Below, in pieces: positions 30,581 to 40,710 of a DNA stretch of 64,000 nt. Below the pieces are notes generated by a model that had not been told where the DNA came from, searched no databases, and saw only the letters and a list, made by a program, of their open reading frames with translations. Numbering within the stretch: position 1 is the stretch's first letter; the number at the start of each line of letters is the position of its first letter. The stretch comes from Colias croceus (Eukaryota > Arthropoda > Insecta > Lepidoptera > Pieridae). The position numbers and the translations under genes are program-made. The stretch covers positions 9,572,501 through 9,636,500 of the forward strand of contig NC_059553.1 in NCBI RefSeq assembly GCF_905220415.1. The letters are read 5' to 3'.

Positions 30581-30815
30581 ACACTACACGCCCTAACTCT
30601 ACAAGGCCTAACTTCACAAACTCTACACCTTAGTCAAAATATGTGGCTTGGCCATTTCGCTACATTCACATCGGCGTAAGGTGAAAAATTAATTCACTGT
30701 TCATTACTTTTGTGTTATACAATAGTTCTTGTAGTAACGAACGGCCAAGCCACATATTTTGACTAAGGTGTAGAGTTTGTGAAGTTAGGCCTTGTAGAGT
30801 TAGGGCGTGTAGTGT
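30581..30815. mobile_element. Foldback MITE with 73-bp identical inverted arms
   Basis: Positions 30581-30653 (ACACTACACGCCCTAACTCT ... GTGGCTTGGCC) are an exact reverse complement of 30743-30815, 73 of 73 bases by eye, around an 89-bp centre. Weaker pairing continues a little inside the arms. No coding frame or clear target duplication was seen. Identity this complete implies a recent insertion or ongoing arm-to-arm gene conversion. Confidence 0.85.
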
Positions 30816-32380
30816 AGGTCCTATTTCACTCCGTTGATACGTGAAAGAAAGACAGAAGCAAACGCACTTTTGCGTTTACAATTAAGTAATATTAGTAAGT
30901 ATACTTTGTAAATGCAAAAATAGGAACTTAAAAGTTATATAAAGCATTACTCAGTATTTGCCGAAGCCTACTTAAAAAATCACAAAGTCAGCCTCTCGGA
31001 ACACCAATTCTGAATGTCCAAATCTAAACAACAGAAACGAAATGTCGCGATTCTTTATAAAATATATTTCCTTATTAAAAATTCATGTCTTACTCGAGCT
31101 CTTTGTTCTGATGCTTTAGATTTAAATAAATATTGAGAGAATGTATTGTGTTTTGAGATTTACCATAAAAATACAATACTCAACTGTTGGTCGAGAAATA
31201 TTTGTGTAGAGTGCGTTTACACTGGCGTACATTTCTTGGGAAATTAAATGTAATATCGAAGATTCATATTGAGGTTAATGATTCCTTGTTTGTATATTAG
31301 GTTATTTTCCATTAATGTTAGATTGTATCGTGTTCTATTTTTGGTAATTATAGATGTGGGATTGTACGAAGTTTTGATAGAAAATCTTTAGAAAACGAAC
31401 AAAATTGCTTTGACATTTTCTGTGATATAGGTACACCGACTTAGCCTAGTAGTAATTTTACCTTACTGCTGTTCTTAAGTTTTTTTTTTATTATTTCATA
31501 AAAATACCTTTATTTAAGGATCACTTTTATGAAGAGGCTTATAAATTATAATTACTAAGTAATCGTTTTGTATTTTTTTTTCAATATTTAAAAATTAAAA
31601 TGGCTTAAAGAGTTAACCAGTATAGATGCACCCTAACAATGATGGCCACATTATAACTGCTTGCTTTCTATTGAATTGCATTTTATTTTCACAGGTTGCT
31701 CACAATCGACTGAATCTTTCCGTAACTGTATTGATTGAATTCTTTAAATATAGTTTATGAAAACCAATAAAACTAGAATGAGGTCACAATGATTTGCCAG
31801 GAAATACAGCTGGACAAATAGACAATTTATCGTTATGTTATAAATACTGTATGTATTTAAAAGAAGGACAATGAGGGAATAAGTCGATATTATATTATTC
31901 TTTCCACTGTGGATTGAACCATGGTCCATTACTTATTTACTCCCCAAATTATTATTGATGAAAATTATTTAACAATATAGTTTTATAATTGAACAATAAT
32001 TTACCTAATTATAGTAGGCATAATACAATTTCTTGCTAATTTACCGATATTACAAAATAGTTTCTTAAAACCTAGCATTTCTATGAACCCTGGCTTCCAT
32101 TAAAATGCGAGTCAGATCAAGAAAGTTTTTAATTAAAAAAGTACTACGTTAACTCTAGTGGATATGTATTCTGGAGGGCCTCATCCAGAGAATTTGTAAT
32201 GTTAAGGTCCTTTCATTAGCGACATTTGAAAGGTCATAAAATGAATAATAAGTGGCTGATTTTCAATGCTACTAGAACAAAAATGGTGGATGTATGTGTA
32301 TTTGTTACTCTTTATAGCAAAAACTTATATAAATATATATTTGTGTAGTTATATATAGATTATTGTCTGGATATATTATA
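30816..32380. other. Non-coding DNA
   Basis: No gene or recognised repeat in about 1.5 kb of AT-rich sequence. The minus-strand frames near 31744 and 32305 have no family features; the latter overlaps a Helitron. Confidence 0.45.
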
Positions 32381-32578
32381 CTAGCTGTCCCCCGTGGTAT
32401 TACCCGCATTGCTCCGCTCCTGCCTCCTGTTGGTCTTAGCCTGATGATATATAGCCTATAGTCTTCCGCGATAAATGTGCTATCAGTGAAAGGATTTTTC
32501 AAATCGGACCAGTAGTTCCTGAGATAAGCGCGTTCAAACAAACAAACAAACTCTTCAGTGTTATAATATTAGTATAGA
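32381..32578 (-). mobile_element. Lep1-type Helitron-like element, complete
   Basis: On the minus strand it runs from TCTATACTAATATTATAACA (after an A) to ACGGGGGACAGCTAG (before a T). Within it CTCCTGCCTCCTGTTGG on the plus strand shows a small local duplication relative to the 1401 copy. Confidence 0.83.
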
Positions 32579-32884
32579 TTGACGCACGTATTTCACTTAA
32601 ACTAAGACACAATCACAATCTTACAACAAACGATCACTTCCCCTTAACAACAGTAACCGATTTACGTTGCTTTCAACTCGTAACATAACCGTTAGCATTT
32701 CGTAGCGTTTAATTTTGTTTGTATAATATTAGTTTCAGTGAAATAGCGCGAAATGGGCCGTTTTGTCGAAATCACCGCGTGTTTCTTGTTGGTTTCTTGC
32801 AATCGTTTTATTTAAGGCGACGTTTTGACACTGATTAAGACATTTAAATAAAAAACAATGCTTTAAGGCTAGAGCAACATTTTT

Positions 32885-32973
32885 GAAGTGAAACTTCTTT
32901 AGGCACGTTGCAATACAATCTCTTCATGGAGTAAGGCGACGAATCTTCGAATTTCGCCAAAGAAGTTTCACTT
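32885..32973. mobile_element. GAAGTGAAACTTCTTT MITE, short copy
   Basis: Ends are GAAGTGAAACTTCTTTAGGC and CAAAGAAGTTTCACTT, inverted to each other. A conserved internal string (ATGGAGTAAGGCGACGA) and the downstream flank ACACGTATGCTCGGCA recur at the copies at 36468 and 61242. Confidence 0.65.
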
Positions 32974-33037
32974 ACACGTATGCTCGGCATACACGCTCTT
33001 ATTTAATGTGTTTGTGCGAATAAATTATAATATATAC

Positions 33038-33807
33038 TACATAGAGCTGAAGCTGTTAATAAGCTAACAAATCTCAAACTACGGGTCCGATTTGAAAGAG
33101 CATGGGACATTTTAGTATGAAGCCTGGTATACCTACCAATTTGCGATAAAAAAAAAAGTCATTTTGGCGGCAAGAGATGAAACATGTGCCAATCGATAGT
33201 ACATCAAAATACAAATAGGAAATACTCTTTGGTAAAATGTCGTAATTGATACGGTTTCGGAATAAATAAGAGTTTAAAAAAAAAATTTTCTTTTTAGTTT
33301 TTTGAATTATTTGTTACTTCTTACACTTAAACGTTAAGACAAAGCATATACAACTTCTAATTTGTAATAAGTGACGCACCGCACGTGCGTATCCCTAGCC
33401 CAAAGTTGGTTTATTACTTTGGTTTAGATAGTAATGCAACATTTTATAACCCTTTTTTTACAAATTAGAAGTTTTATATGCTTTGTTTTAACCTTTAAGT
33501 GTAAGAAGTAACAAATAATTCAAAAAACTGAAAAAAAACAAATATTTTTTTTAACCCTTATTTATTCCGAAACCGTATCAATTACGACATTTTACCAAAG
33601 AGTATTTCCTATTTGTATTTTGATGTACTATCGATTGGCACATGTTTCATCTCTTGCCGCCAAAATGAAGTTTTTTCAAAATTTCCAACTTTAGGTATAC
33701 CAGTTAGGTTCCTTGCTTTTTCTTTCAGTTTCTACTTCTTCTTATATCTTCACGCTAAGACCAATAGGAGCAGAACAATGCGGGTAAAACCACCGTACCA
33801 TAGCTAG
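33038..33807 (+). mobile_element. Helitron-like element interrupted by a foldback
   Basis: The left part (about 33038-33123) keeps decayed Lep1-type text (GAGCTGAAGCTGTTAATAAG, CTACGGGTCCGATTTGAAA). The right part (33745-33807) has CACGCTAAGACCAATAGGAG and ends CATAGCTAG (33804-33807) before a T. Between them lies a 580-bp foldback. The simplest reading is one old Helitron copy split by a later insertion. Confidence 0.55.
33124..33703. mobile_element. 580-bp foldback element
   Basis: Left arm 33124-33367 and right arm 33459-33703 are imperfect inverted copies of about 244 bp around a 91-bp loop. Paired landmarks are CTGGTATACCTA/TAGGTATACCAG at the tips, ATTTTGGCGGCAAGAGATGA and its complement, ATTGATACGGTTTCGGAATA and its complement, and ACTTCTAATTTGTA next to the loop. 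The loop includes GTGACGCACCGCACGTGCGT. There is no coding capacity. Confidence 0.78.
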
Positions 33808-34121
33808 TAAATAGTAAATGAAATAAATTAAATCACCGCAATGACCAAGTCTTCTCAATAAACTTGAGATCATTATTCAAAGAGAGCTGTACTCAACATA
33901 ATTGTTTTAATTTCAGAACTGAAAACAAAATAAACTAGATTTTTTATTCTTAGGATTGATGTTGTTTTAAAAATGAAACGAAGATTTCGAACAGCTTTTT
34001 AATTTTTCTTTAGAACTTAGTTACATTACATGATACATCGTCACACAGTACAGAGCAAGAGAGCGAGTGAACATAGGAACGAATTAACAAAACATACTGC
34101 AAACTAATACAGACTAATTAA

Positions 34122-34297
34122 TCACTACATAGTATAAAACAAAGTCGCTTTCTCTGTCCCTATGTCCCTTTGTATGCTTAAATCTTTAAAAATACGCAAC
34201 GGATTTTGACGCGCTTTTTTTAATAGATAGAGTGATTAAAGAGGAAGGTTTTAGTATATAATTTATTAGGTTTAAGACAAAGTGGGAGGTATACTAG
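34122..34297 (+). mobile_element. Helitron-like element, TCACTACATAGTATAAAAC subfamily
   Basis: It starts TCACTACATAGTATAAAACA after an A and ends GTGGGAGGTATACTAG before a T. Key internal text is AAGTCGCTTTCTCTGTCCCT, GATTTTGACGCGCTTTTTTT and ATAATTTATTAGGTTTAAGA. Minus-strand copies lie at 38765-38952 and 45740-45948. Confidence 0.78.
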
Positions 34298-35051
34298 TAA
34301 ATTTATAATACAGACAATATTGCCATATAAAATAACAAGAATCATTAAATTCATTCCCAAAGCAGTATCATATTATAAAACAATCGGTATAACTTTTCAA
34401 ATTCCAGGAACAATTACCACAGAGTTATCAAGTATAAAATTCCCAAAGCAGGATCATACTTCAACAATCCGTAGAACATTTTGTATTCTAGGAAAATAGT
34501 ATACATTGTCGGCTAAAAGCTAGTCGCAGCTCGTTGGCTCTTCAGAAGGACGTGTATTTCAAGTCTCTAAAAGGTATGCCTTTATTTTGGGTATTTCTGC
34601 CGTGGAAAGTACGGATTTTTAACTGACTTCTATGTAGCATTGTATGTTTTACGGTTGAAGGAGTATTCAGTGAACGTAGGTAAAAATAATCAACTTTTAA
34701 AAAGGAGTAGTTAGGTGTAAATGTTTTGATAGAAAGAAATACAATTAGATATGTATGTATGTATGCAAATATGGAGAATAATAATAATAAGTTCACTATT
34801 TTTCTCAGTCAGTGCGTGAGCCATTTCGAACGTTTGTATGAAGTTTCCCTACTGGTTGTATCTGTATATTGTGTTTGATACCGATACAAATCTATAATTG
34901 CAATATGGACAAATATTAGGACAAACTTAAGTTTTATTTTCTATAAGTATAAAGGTTTTTAAACGTTGGATAAACAATTACATAGAGATCATATATAGGG
35001 AAAAGAAACAGAATGATTCGAAATGAAAATTGTTGCGAATGTAGGTTTTTT
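34298..35051. other. Non-coding DNA
   Basis: No gene. Two short similar segments (TTCCCAAAGCAGTATCATAT near 34354 and TTCCCAAAGCAGGATCATAC near 34440) form a roughly 87-bp direct repeat. Confidence 0.45.
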
Positions 35052-35206
35052 GAAGTGAAACTTCTTTATCGGGGTTGGACAAAAATTTAGTGTAACATTT
35101 TTGCGTTACGCCGTACGCGTGACATATTTGCGTTACGCCGTACGCGTGACATTTTTGCGTTACGCCATACTCGTGACATTTTTAAGGTCATAAAGAAGTT
35201 TCACTT
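35052..35206. mobile_element. GAAGTGAAACTTCTTT MITE carrying a 27-bp tandem repeat
   Basis: Ends are GAAGTGAAACTTCTTTATCG and ATAAAGAAGTTTCACTTC, an 18-base near-perfect inverted pair. The centre is occupied by three consecutive 27-bp units. Confidence 0.75.
35097..35177 (+). repeat. Three tandem 27-bp units
   Basis: Units at 35097-35123, 35124-35150 and 35151-35177 share TTGCGTTACGCC followed by GTACGCGTGAC. Unit 2 differs from unit 1 by one base; unit 3 has two changes (CATACTCG in place of CGTACGCG). A fourth, broken start (ATTTTTAAGG) follows. Confidence 0.9.
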
Positions 35207-35689
35207 CTTACGTGTGTACTCTAGTACACGCATACATTTTTATTTTACTTGGAAATACATAAGATAATCTCAATACCAGTTACTTCAACTAGGCCGTCAT
35301 CATTCCAAACCGTAGAAACATATTATTAATTTTTTAACTTAAACTCAGAACTCCCATTACGCATTAAGGTTTTAACAATTGGATCCCAAGCGATTTTAAT
35401 CTATTTAATATCACCTCTATTGAAATTGGGGAAAAATTTCAATAGCCTCGTCTACTTTTGATGAAAAATTTACGTTATCAAAAAATTATTACTTACTTAA
35501 TTTATTCCAAGAATTTTCTTAATTAAAAATCAGCTGATATTGTTAAATGACAATAGGTTTTAGAATGTGACTAGAATTATTATGGGTAAAATATTTATGT
35601 TTGCGTGTCTGTTTGTGTGTGTGGATCTCAGTCAAACAATTAAACAAAGAGATATTCATAGATATTCCCATACCAATTGTATGGAATTC

Positions 35690-35783
35690 CTATAACGTTC
35701 GAATAATCCCTTGAAGTACCAGAAGTTCTTATGGAGAGAAAACGTAAACATGTACCACGTGCGAAGCCAGGGCGGACCGCTAG
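35690..35783 (+). mobile_element. Helitron-like 3' fragment, CGGACCGCTAG type
   Basis: It matches the 3' half of the 27747 subfamily (CCTTGAAGTACCAGAAGTTC, TGTACCACGTGCGAAGCCAG) and ends GGGCGGACCGCTAG. The 5' part is not clearly recognisable. Confidence 0.65.
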
Positions 35784-35889
35784 CTTATAATATAAACAAT
35801 TAAGGTATAATATTTAAGTTTAATAAAACCTCAATTGTCAACATACTACTTACTTTATAAATAACATTTACTTTTATAATTATACTACT

Positions 35890-36066
35890 GAGCCTTGGAT
35901 TTTTCAATCCTTAGTTAAAATTTATTCATCCAATAAAGTATTACACGAACATATTAAAGTATCACCTGTAAACTGTCATATACGGACAAATACAATACAT
36001 GTTTGAAATGGTAGTTACCGTTATTCGATGAATAAGTTTTAACCAAGGATTGAAAAATCAGCCCTT
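35890..36066. mobile_element. MITE related to the 3897 copy
   Basis: Ends GGATTTTTCAATCCTTAGTT and GGATTGAAAAATCAGCCCTT are inverted to each other. The interior shares ACTACATTTTTGAAATGGTA-like text with the 3897 element (here ACATGTTTGAAATGGTAGTT). It is more diverged than the 3897 copy. Confidence 0.68.
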
Positions 36067-36467
36067 GGAAAGAAAGAAAGAAAATACATTTAATCACAAA
36101 TACTTAATTACAATACCTACCTTACCTACTTAATTTGTAAATTACATTTCCAACTATTTAAAGGACATTTAAAGGATATATTCAAAGATATTAAACCGTA
36201 GCAAATGCTGGAACTAAAATGTAACAGATTCAAATATCAGCCATAACAGTTAAGACTGCTTAACAAACTTTGATAATATCTGGAGCGGTTCGAATTCGAT
36301 AACCGTTTATAGCTGCATTTAAACTTTTTCGAGTTTCTTTGAGATATTTTCATGCTTCTCTGAGAATTGAGTGGACAATGTTAGTTGGGCTATTTCGAAT
36401 ATAGTTTTGATGGGATTATTTTGTAATAATAATTAGTCTACATGAATTTTGTAAAAAGGAAAGATTT
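36067..36467. other. Non-coding DNA
   Basis: No gene or recognised repeat. Confidence 0.4.
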
Positions 36468-36593
36468 GAAGTGAATCTTCTTTAGGCGCGTTGAGTGTGA
36501 AATTCGTCGAATACGTCATGGAGTAAGGCGACGATTTTGGTATCTTTGAATCTTTAATCTTAAAGCCAAAGAAATTTCACTTCTGACACGTAT
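36468..36593. mobile_element. GAAGTGAA...TTTCACTTC MITE
   Basis: Ends are GAAGTGAATCTTCTTTAGGC and CCAAAGAAATTTCACTTC. The interior string TCATGGAGTAAGGCGACGAT, followed by TTTGGTATCTTTGAATCTT, is shared with the copy at 61242. Confidence 0.68.
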
Positions 36594-38168
36594 GCTCGGC
36601 ACATTAATTCACAGGCTAATTATTTTGTGTTTCCTTTTTTCATTATAGTACCTACCTTAATATAGATGAAAACAGAAAACTAACATGATTTTTTTCAGTT
36701 TTTACCCTGGCTAATGCAGGTGACACAGGGGTCAATAGCTAGTTAACATTACCGCTATTGTACCTTAATTCATCACAATTCGATCGTTAAGTACAATGGC
36801 AAGTGATTAGTCACCTTATTAATGCAGCATCTAGGTCATCTCAAATTATTGAAACCTATATATTGCAAGTGCAATTAAATATTAATAAATGTTTCAGTAA
36901 TCATATGCATATTCAGTGAAGATGCTTTTTACTATTTATTTTTAGGTTTACTTTTTATGTATTGAAATTACATCCAACGGTGTTTTAAAATGATGATTAA
37001 AAATTTTGAAATAATGAACTTTTATTTTTAAGGGCTTAGGTTTTTACCTAAAATATTTATAAATATTTATATTTTTTTTTTGTTATTTCTTGTTGTATTC
37101 TATTTGTGTTAACAAACTACTTACTACGTACATCGATAAGCGAGCAAATATGTTTGTAATTTTTATTATTATTTCTCTGTAAGTGCTTCAAATGTAATCT
37201 TTTTGATAAATAAATGTCTTAAACCGTAAATAATTATTATTTTGGAAAAAAACCTTTTGTGCAACACGTTTTACGTAATTTAAACACATGTTTTGTTTAG
37301 CTTTTTTTCTTTTTCTTCATGTTAGAAAATTCATTCATTCCTTAGGTAGGCTTACAAAGCAAATTTTCATTTTCTGATTAAAGCACAACTTGGGTGCTTT
37401 TAACAGTTAATTTAGATAATATGGATAAGTTGGTGAATACCTACTCCTACATAATGTTATGAATGGTTAATAAAGCAAACTTAATCATTTGTTAATTGAA
37501 GTATTTTGGCTTTTAAGAGCTTAAGAGCTGATGAACATTTTTATAATATACCTAACATATTATTTTGAATAGGTATTGGACTGACAATGTACGTACATTT
37601 TTTCTCAATTATTATGAAAAAACCTATAATCAAACAGCACGTATTTGCTTATTTCAGCTTCAAAACAAACAGCTTTTATTGTCTACAATATGCCGAATAC
37701 CGTTTTGAAAAACAATAATGTTCATGTTTGCAATTTAAAACAAACCACCGTTTAGACAAGAAAATATTTACATAAAAATAATACAAAATTCAGCAGACTT
37801 CAAATTGTCATTTTAACAAACATACTACAAAAACTATTTCTTTCTTTCTTTCTTCTTTCTTCTCTTCTTTCTTTTCCTTTTACTCAATCGGTACAAGCTC
37901 TATAGCTCCTAAACTATAAGCACTACAAAACCGGATGAACGGACGCCACCGTTGCCGGTTCATTAAAACTTATCCGGACTTGTTAATCTGCATTGTTAAT
38001 GTTTGATATTGTTAACTTGTATGGCTCTTGGTGTTTGGTTTCAGCGCCATCTATCGCCGGGTAGCGAAAACTCCTAACAAGCGGTTTTACTCGCCTTGTG
38101 TGTTGTAGGTTAAGTACTAAGTGGAATTGATTACAACGAAATTAGAAGTTAGAAGATAATTTTATGAG
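36594..38168. other. Non-coding DNA with a TTTC microsatellite
   Basis: No gene. A (TTTC)n tract with CTT interruptions spans about 37836-37881. A segment near 38042 (GCGCCATCTATCGCCGGG) looks repeat-like, but its family was not determined. Confidence 0.45.
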
Positions 38169-38275
38169 ATGATTTTAAAAGAGTAACTATGGAGTTTCTT
38201 GCCGGTTCTTCTCCATAGATACTGCTTTCCGAATCGGTGGTAAAGTGTTTGAGCTTGAGTTTTTGCACTTACCTA
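38169..38275 (+). mobile_element. LINE 3' end fragment
   Basis: This holds the same 3' UTR as at 5748 and 25849: GAGTAACTATGGAGTTTCTT, TCTCCATAGATACTGCTTTC, CGAATCGGTGGTAAA, then a short GAGCTTGAGTTTTTG tail. About 100 bp survive. It is the only plus-strand copy of this family here. Confidence 0.75.
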
Positions 38276-38309
38276 CTTTACTGACTTTTTTTGATAATAC
38301 TAAAACATA

Positions 38310-38670
38310 TCTATACTAATACTAGCAGTCCGCCCCGTCTTCGCCCGTGGTACATATTTACGTTTTCTCTACATAAGAACCATCCTCGTACTTCAAGGAA
38401 TATAATAAAAAAAGAATTAACGAAATCGGTTCAGCCGTTCTCAAGTTATGCGCTTACCAACACATTTTGGGATTCATTTTTATATTATAAGATTATAAAG
38501 CTGAAGAGTTTGTTTGTTTGTTTGAACGCGCTAATCTCAGAAACTACTGTCCGATTTGAAAAATTCTTTCGGTGTTAGATAGCCCATTTATCGAGGAAGG
38601 CTATAGGCTATCATCACGCTACGATTAACAGGGGTGGAGCCACGGGCGTGAAACCGCGCGGAGCAGCTAG
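38310..38670 (+). mobile_element. Lep1-type Helitron split by another Helitron
   Basis: The outer element starts TCTATACTAATA (38310-38321) and resumes TTATAAAGCTGAAGAG at 38493, reconstituting the family 5' end exactly once 38322-38492 is removed. It ends GCGGAGCAGCTAG (38670) before a T. Confidence 0.85.
38322..38492 (-). mobile_element. Inner Helitron-like element nested in the 38310 copy
   Basis: On the minus strand it starts TCTTATAATATAAAAATGAA after an A and ends GGGGCGGACTGCTAG, inserted precisely between A (38321) and T (38493) of the outer element with no base gained or lost. It belongs to the CGGACTGCTAG subfamily. Confidence 0.85.
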
Positions 38671-38764
38671 TTATAGATAAATATACACTGTAACTAATTA
38701 GGAACCTTCCTGGCTTTTGGTTAAAACAAATGTTAGTTGTATACGTGTCTGTTTTATATATAAA

Positions 38765-38952
38765 CTAGTTTAACGCCCGCGGCTTCGCCCTCTTTGTCTA
38801 AAACTTAATAAATTATATACTAAAACCGTCCTCTTGAATCACTCTATCTATTAAAAAAACCGCATCAAAATCCGTTGCGTAGTTTTAAAGATTAAAGCAT
38901 ACCAAGGGAAATAGGGACAGAAAAAGCGACTTTGTTTTATACTATGTAGTGA
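38765..38952 (-). mobile_element. Helitron-like element, TCACTACATAGTATAAAAC subfamily
   Basis: On the minus strand it starts TCACTACATAGTATAAAACA and ends GGCGTTAAACTAG. It is close to the 34122 copy through AAGTCGCTTTTTCTGTCCC and ATATAATTTATTAAGTTTTA. The base outside its 5' end is T rather than A, so that junction has changed. Confidence 0.72.
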
Positions 38953-39570
38953 AGCCACAAAACTGTAGGACGATGTGATAACACTTTTATTTATCTAAAA
39001 TGATTGCAACTTAATATTTGTTTAATTTCCCAAAGTTCACAATAAATACATATTGCTTACTTATGCACACAAACAACTTATATAAAATACCTATTTATCT
39101 CAGAAAATAGAATAAATAACTAAACAAAAATATATTACTACATAAAACATCTATACATATAATATGATATCAGCTGAAGAAAACCCCGGCCAAGCTGTAT
39201 AAAAATCTATAAAAAAAATAATAAAACGATACCTCAGTATTCCGATCAAGTTTCATCAATTTGTTTTCAAGTTTTAATGAGAGCATGACACCAATCCACA
39301 ACTTTGACCTATTTGTAACTTAGCGCAACTTGATTAGTTGAACCTTTACTACTTTCCTGGCATTTTAAGTTACTTATATGTAAGTATAGATACTTCGCGT
39401 ATATGACTGTTTCTAACACGGTTGTATTTTATTTATTTATTTTAGCCCATAAACATTTAAAGGTAATTTTTTTTAGAGGAACTCTATGTACCTACGTAAA
39501 TGAAACAATTAGAATCCGTTTATTCATTTATTTATTAATCACACCAAAATAACAGTAAAACACATAAAAC
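38953..39570. other. Non-coding DNA
   Basis: No gene or recognised repeat. Confidence 0.4.
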
Positions 39571-39732
39571 GACGTGTGTCACTCGGGGACTGCCGCGGTA
39601 AAGCTATTGCATAGCCTGCCTTCAAGCAACACCTCCGCCCGTCGGAGTGGGGAGCGTGAGGTTTTTTCGTTACGGAATTTCTCGATTCGGTCCCCGCGCT
39701 CAAGGCCCGCGATAGAAGCTATGCAATAGCTT
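39571..39732. repeat. GC-rich conserved dispersed repeat, copy 2
   Basis: Same orientation and full length as the 29019 copy, from GACGTGTGTCACTCGGGGAC to GCTATGCAATAGCTT. Both copies end at the same bases and are followed by A-rich sequence, so the unit boundaries are real. Confidence 0.78.
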
Positions 39733-39998
39733 AAAAACTTTTTTTAACAAAGGTCAAACATATCTAACGTACAAGTACAACACTACATATTAATATTTTA
39801 CAATTCGACGCTGTTCTTAGCTACAACGCGTTTTAATAGTTAAAACTGATTTTCCTAACCGCGTAAATAAGATATTAAATGAAGTGAAGTAAAGTAGTTT
39901 TAAGTAGGAAAACGCATTGTTACTGAATACGGGATTTAATCATTATACATGTTCACAATTAACTGTTAAGGTACAAGCTTCTAAGTTATATTAACCAA

Positions 39999-40176
39999 CT
40001 AGCTGTGCTACGCGGTTTCAAACGCATTTCTCCGCTCCTGTTGGTCCTATCGTGATGATAGCCTTTCTCGATAAATGGGCTTTCTTTATTATATTCCTTG
40101 AAGTACGGGGATGGTTATTATGTAGACAAAACGTAAATAATTATGTACCACGGGCGAAGCCGGGGCGGACCGGTAG
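39999..40176. mobile_element. Two Helitron fragments joined in opposite orientation
   Basis: 39999 to about 40085 is the 3' part of a Lep1-type element on the minus strand (end CTAG at 39999-40002, CGCTCCTGTTGGTCCTATCG). From about 40086 the 3' part of the other subfamily runs on the plus strand (TATTCCTTGAAGTACGGGGA, TGTACCACGGGCGAAGCCGG), ending CGGACCGGTAG at 40176. It may be a nested insertion with secondary loss. Confidence 0.6.
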
Positions 40177-40519
40177 TATAGTAATAATTAAACATTTACG
40201 TGTCGCAAGCGAATTAGTGCCAGGAGCGTAACTAGAGGGAAAAACGTTATTCTAGCGTTTTCGGGCTAAAATATCACACGCTCAGTAATTTCTCGTATTC
40301 GCCAAACTTACAAATGCTTTAATTGGGTCGGTAGTTTTGTCACAAAAAGCCCTAATTAAAATTTGCCAATTAAATGTTTTCATTATGTAACCTTTATCCG
40401 AAAACATTCGTAGGTATTCAGGCTTTGCAATAAGTTTATTTCTGTGACGTTTTTTATAGAATAATCTTCAAACATTATTATTTTACGGTCTCATTTTTAA
40501 TTTTTACATCTATTCATTC
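40177..40519. other. Non-coding DNA
   Basis: Nothing recognised in the flank beyond the 3' end of the LINE at 40520. Confidence 0.4.
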
Positions 40520-40710
40520 AACAAATTATTTATTATTTATTAGGTTTAGGTTTACCAGTAATTGTTACACAAAATAAACAAGTATATATAAAATTAATCT
40601 TAAAACTAAGTGTACAATTTAAGGTAGGTAAACACCGCATGCATACATTTAAATTTTAAAAGGTTTTACACAGGAAACAAAACAAAGAACAAAAAATACA
40701 TATAAAGATC

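Noticed and set aside
35097..35177. CRISPR-like repeat array
   Set aside because: The units are directly adjacent with no spacers, and the context is a eukaryotic MITE.
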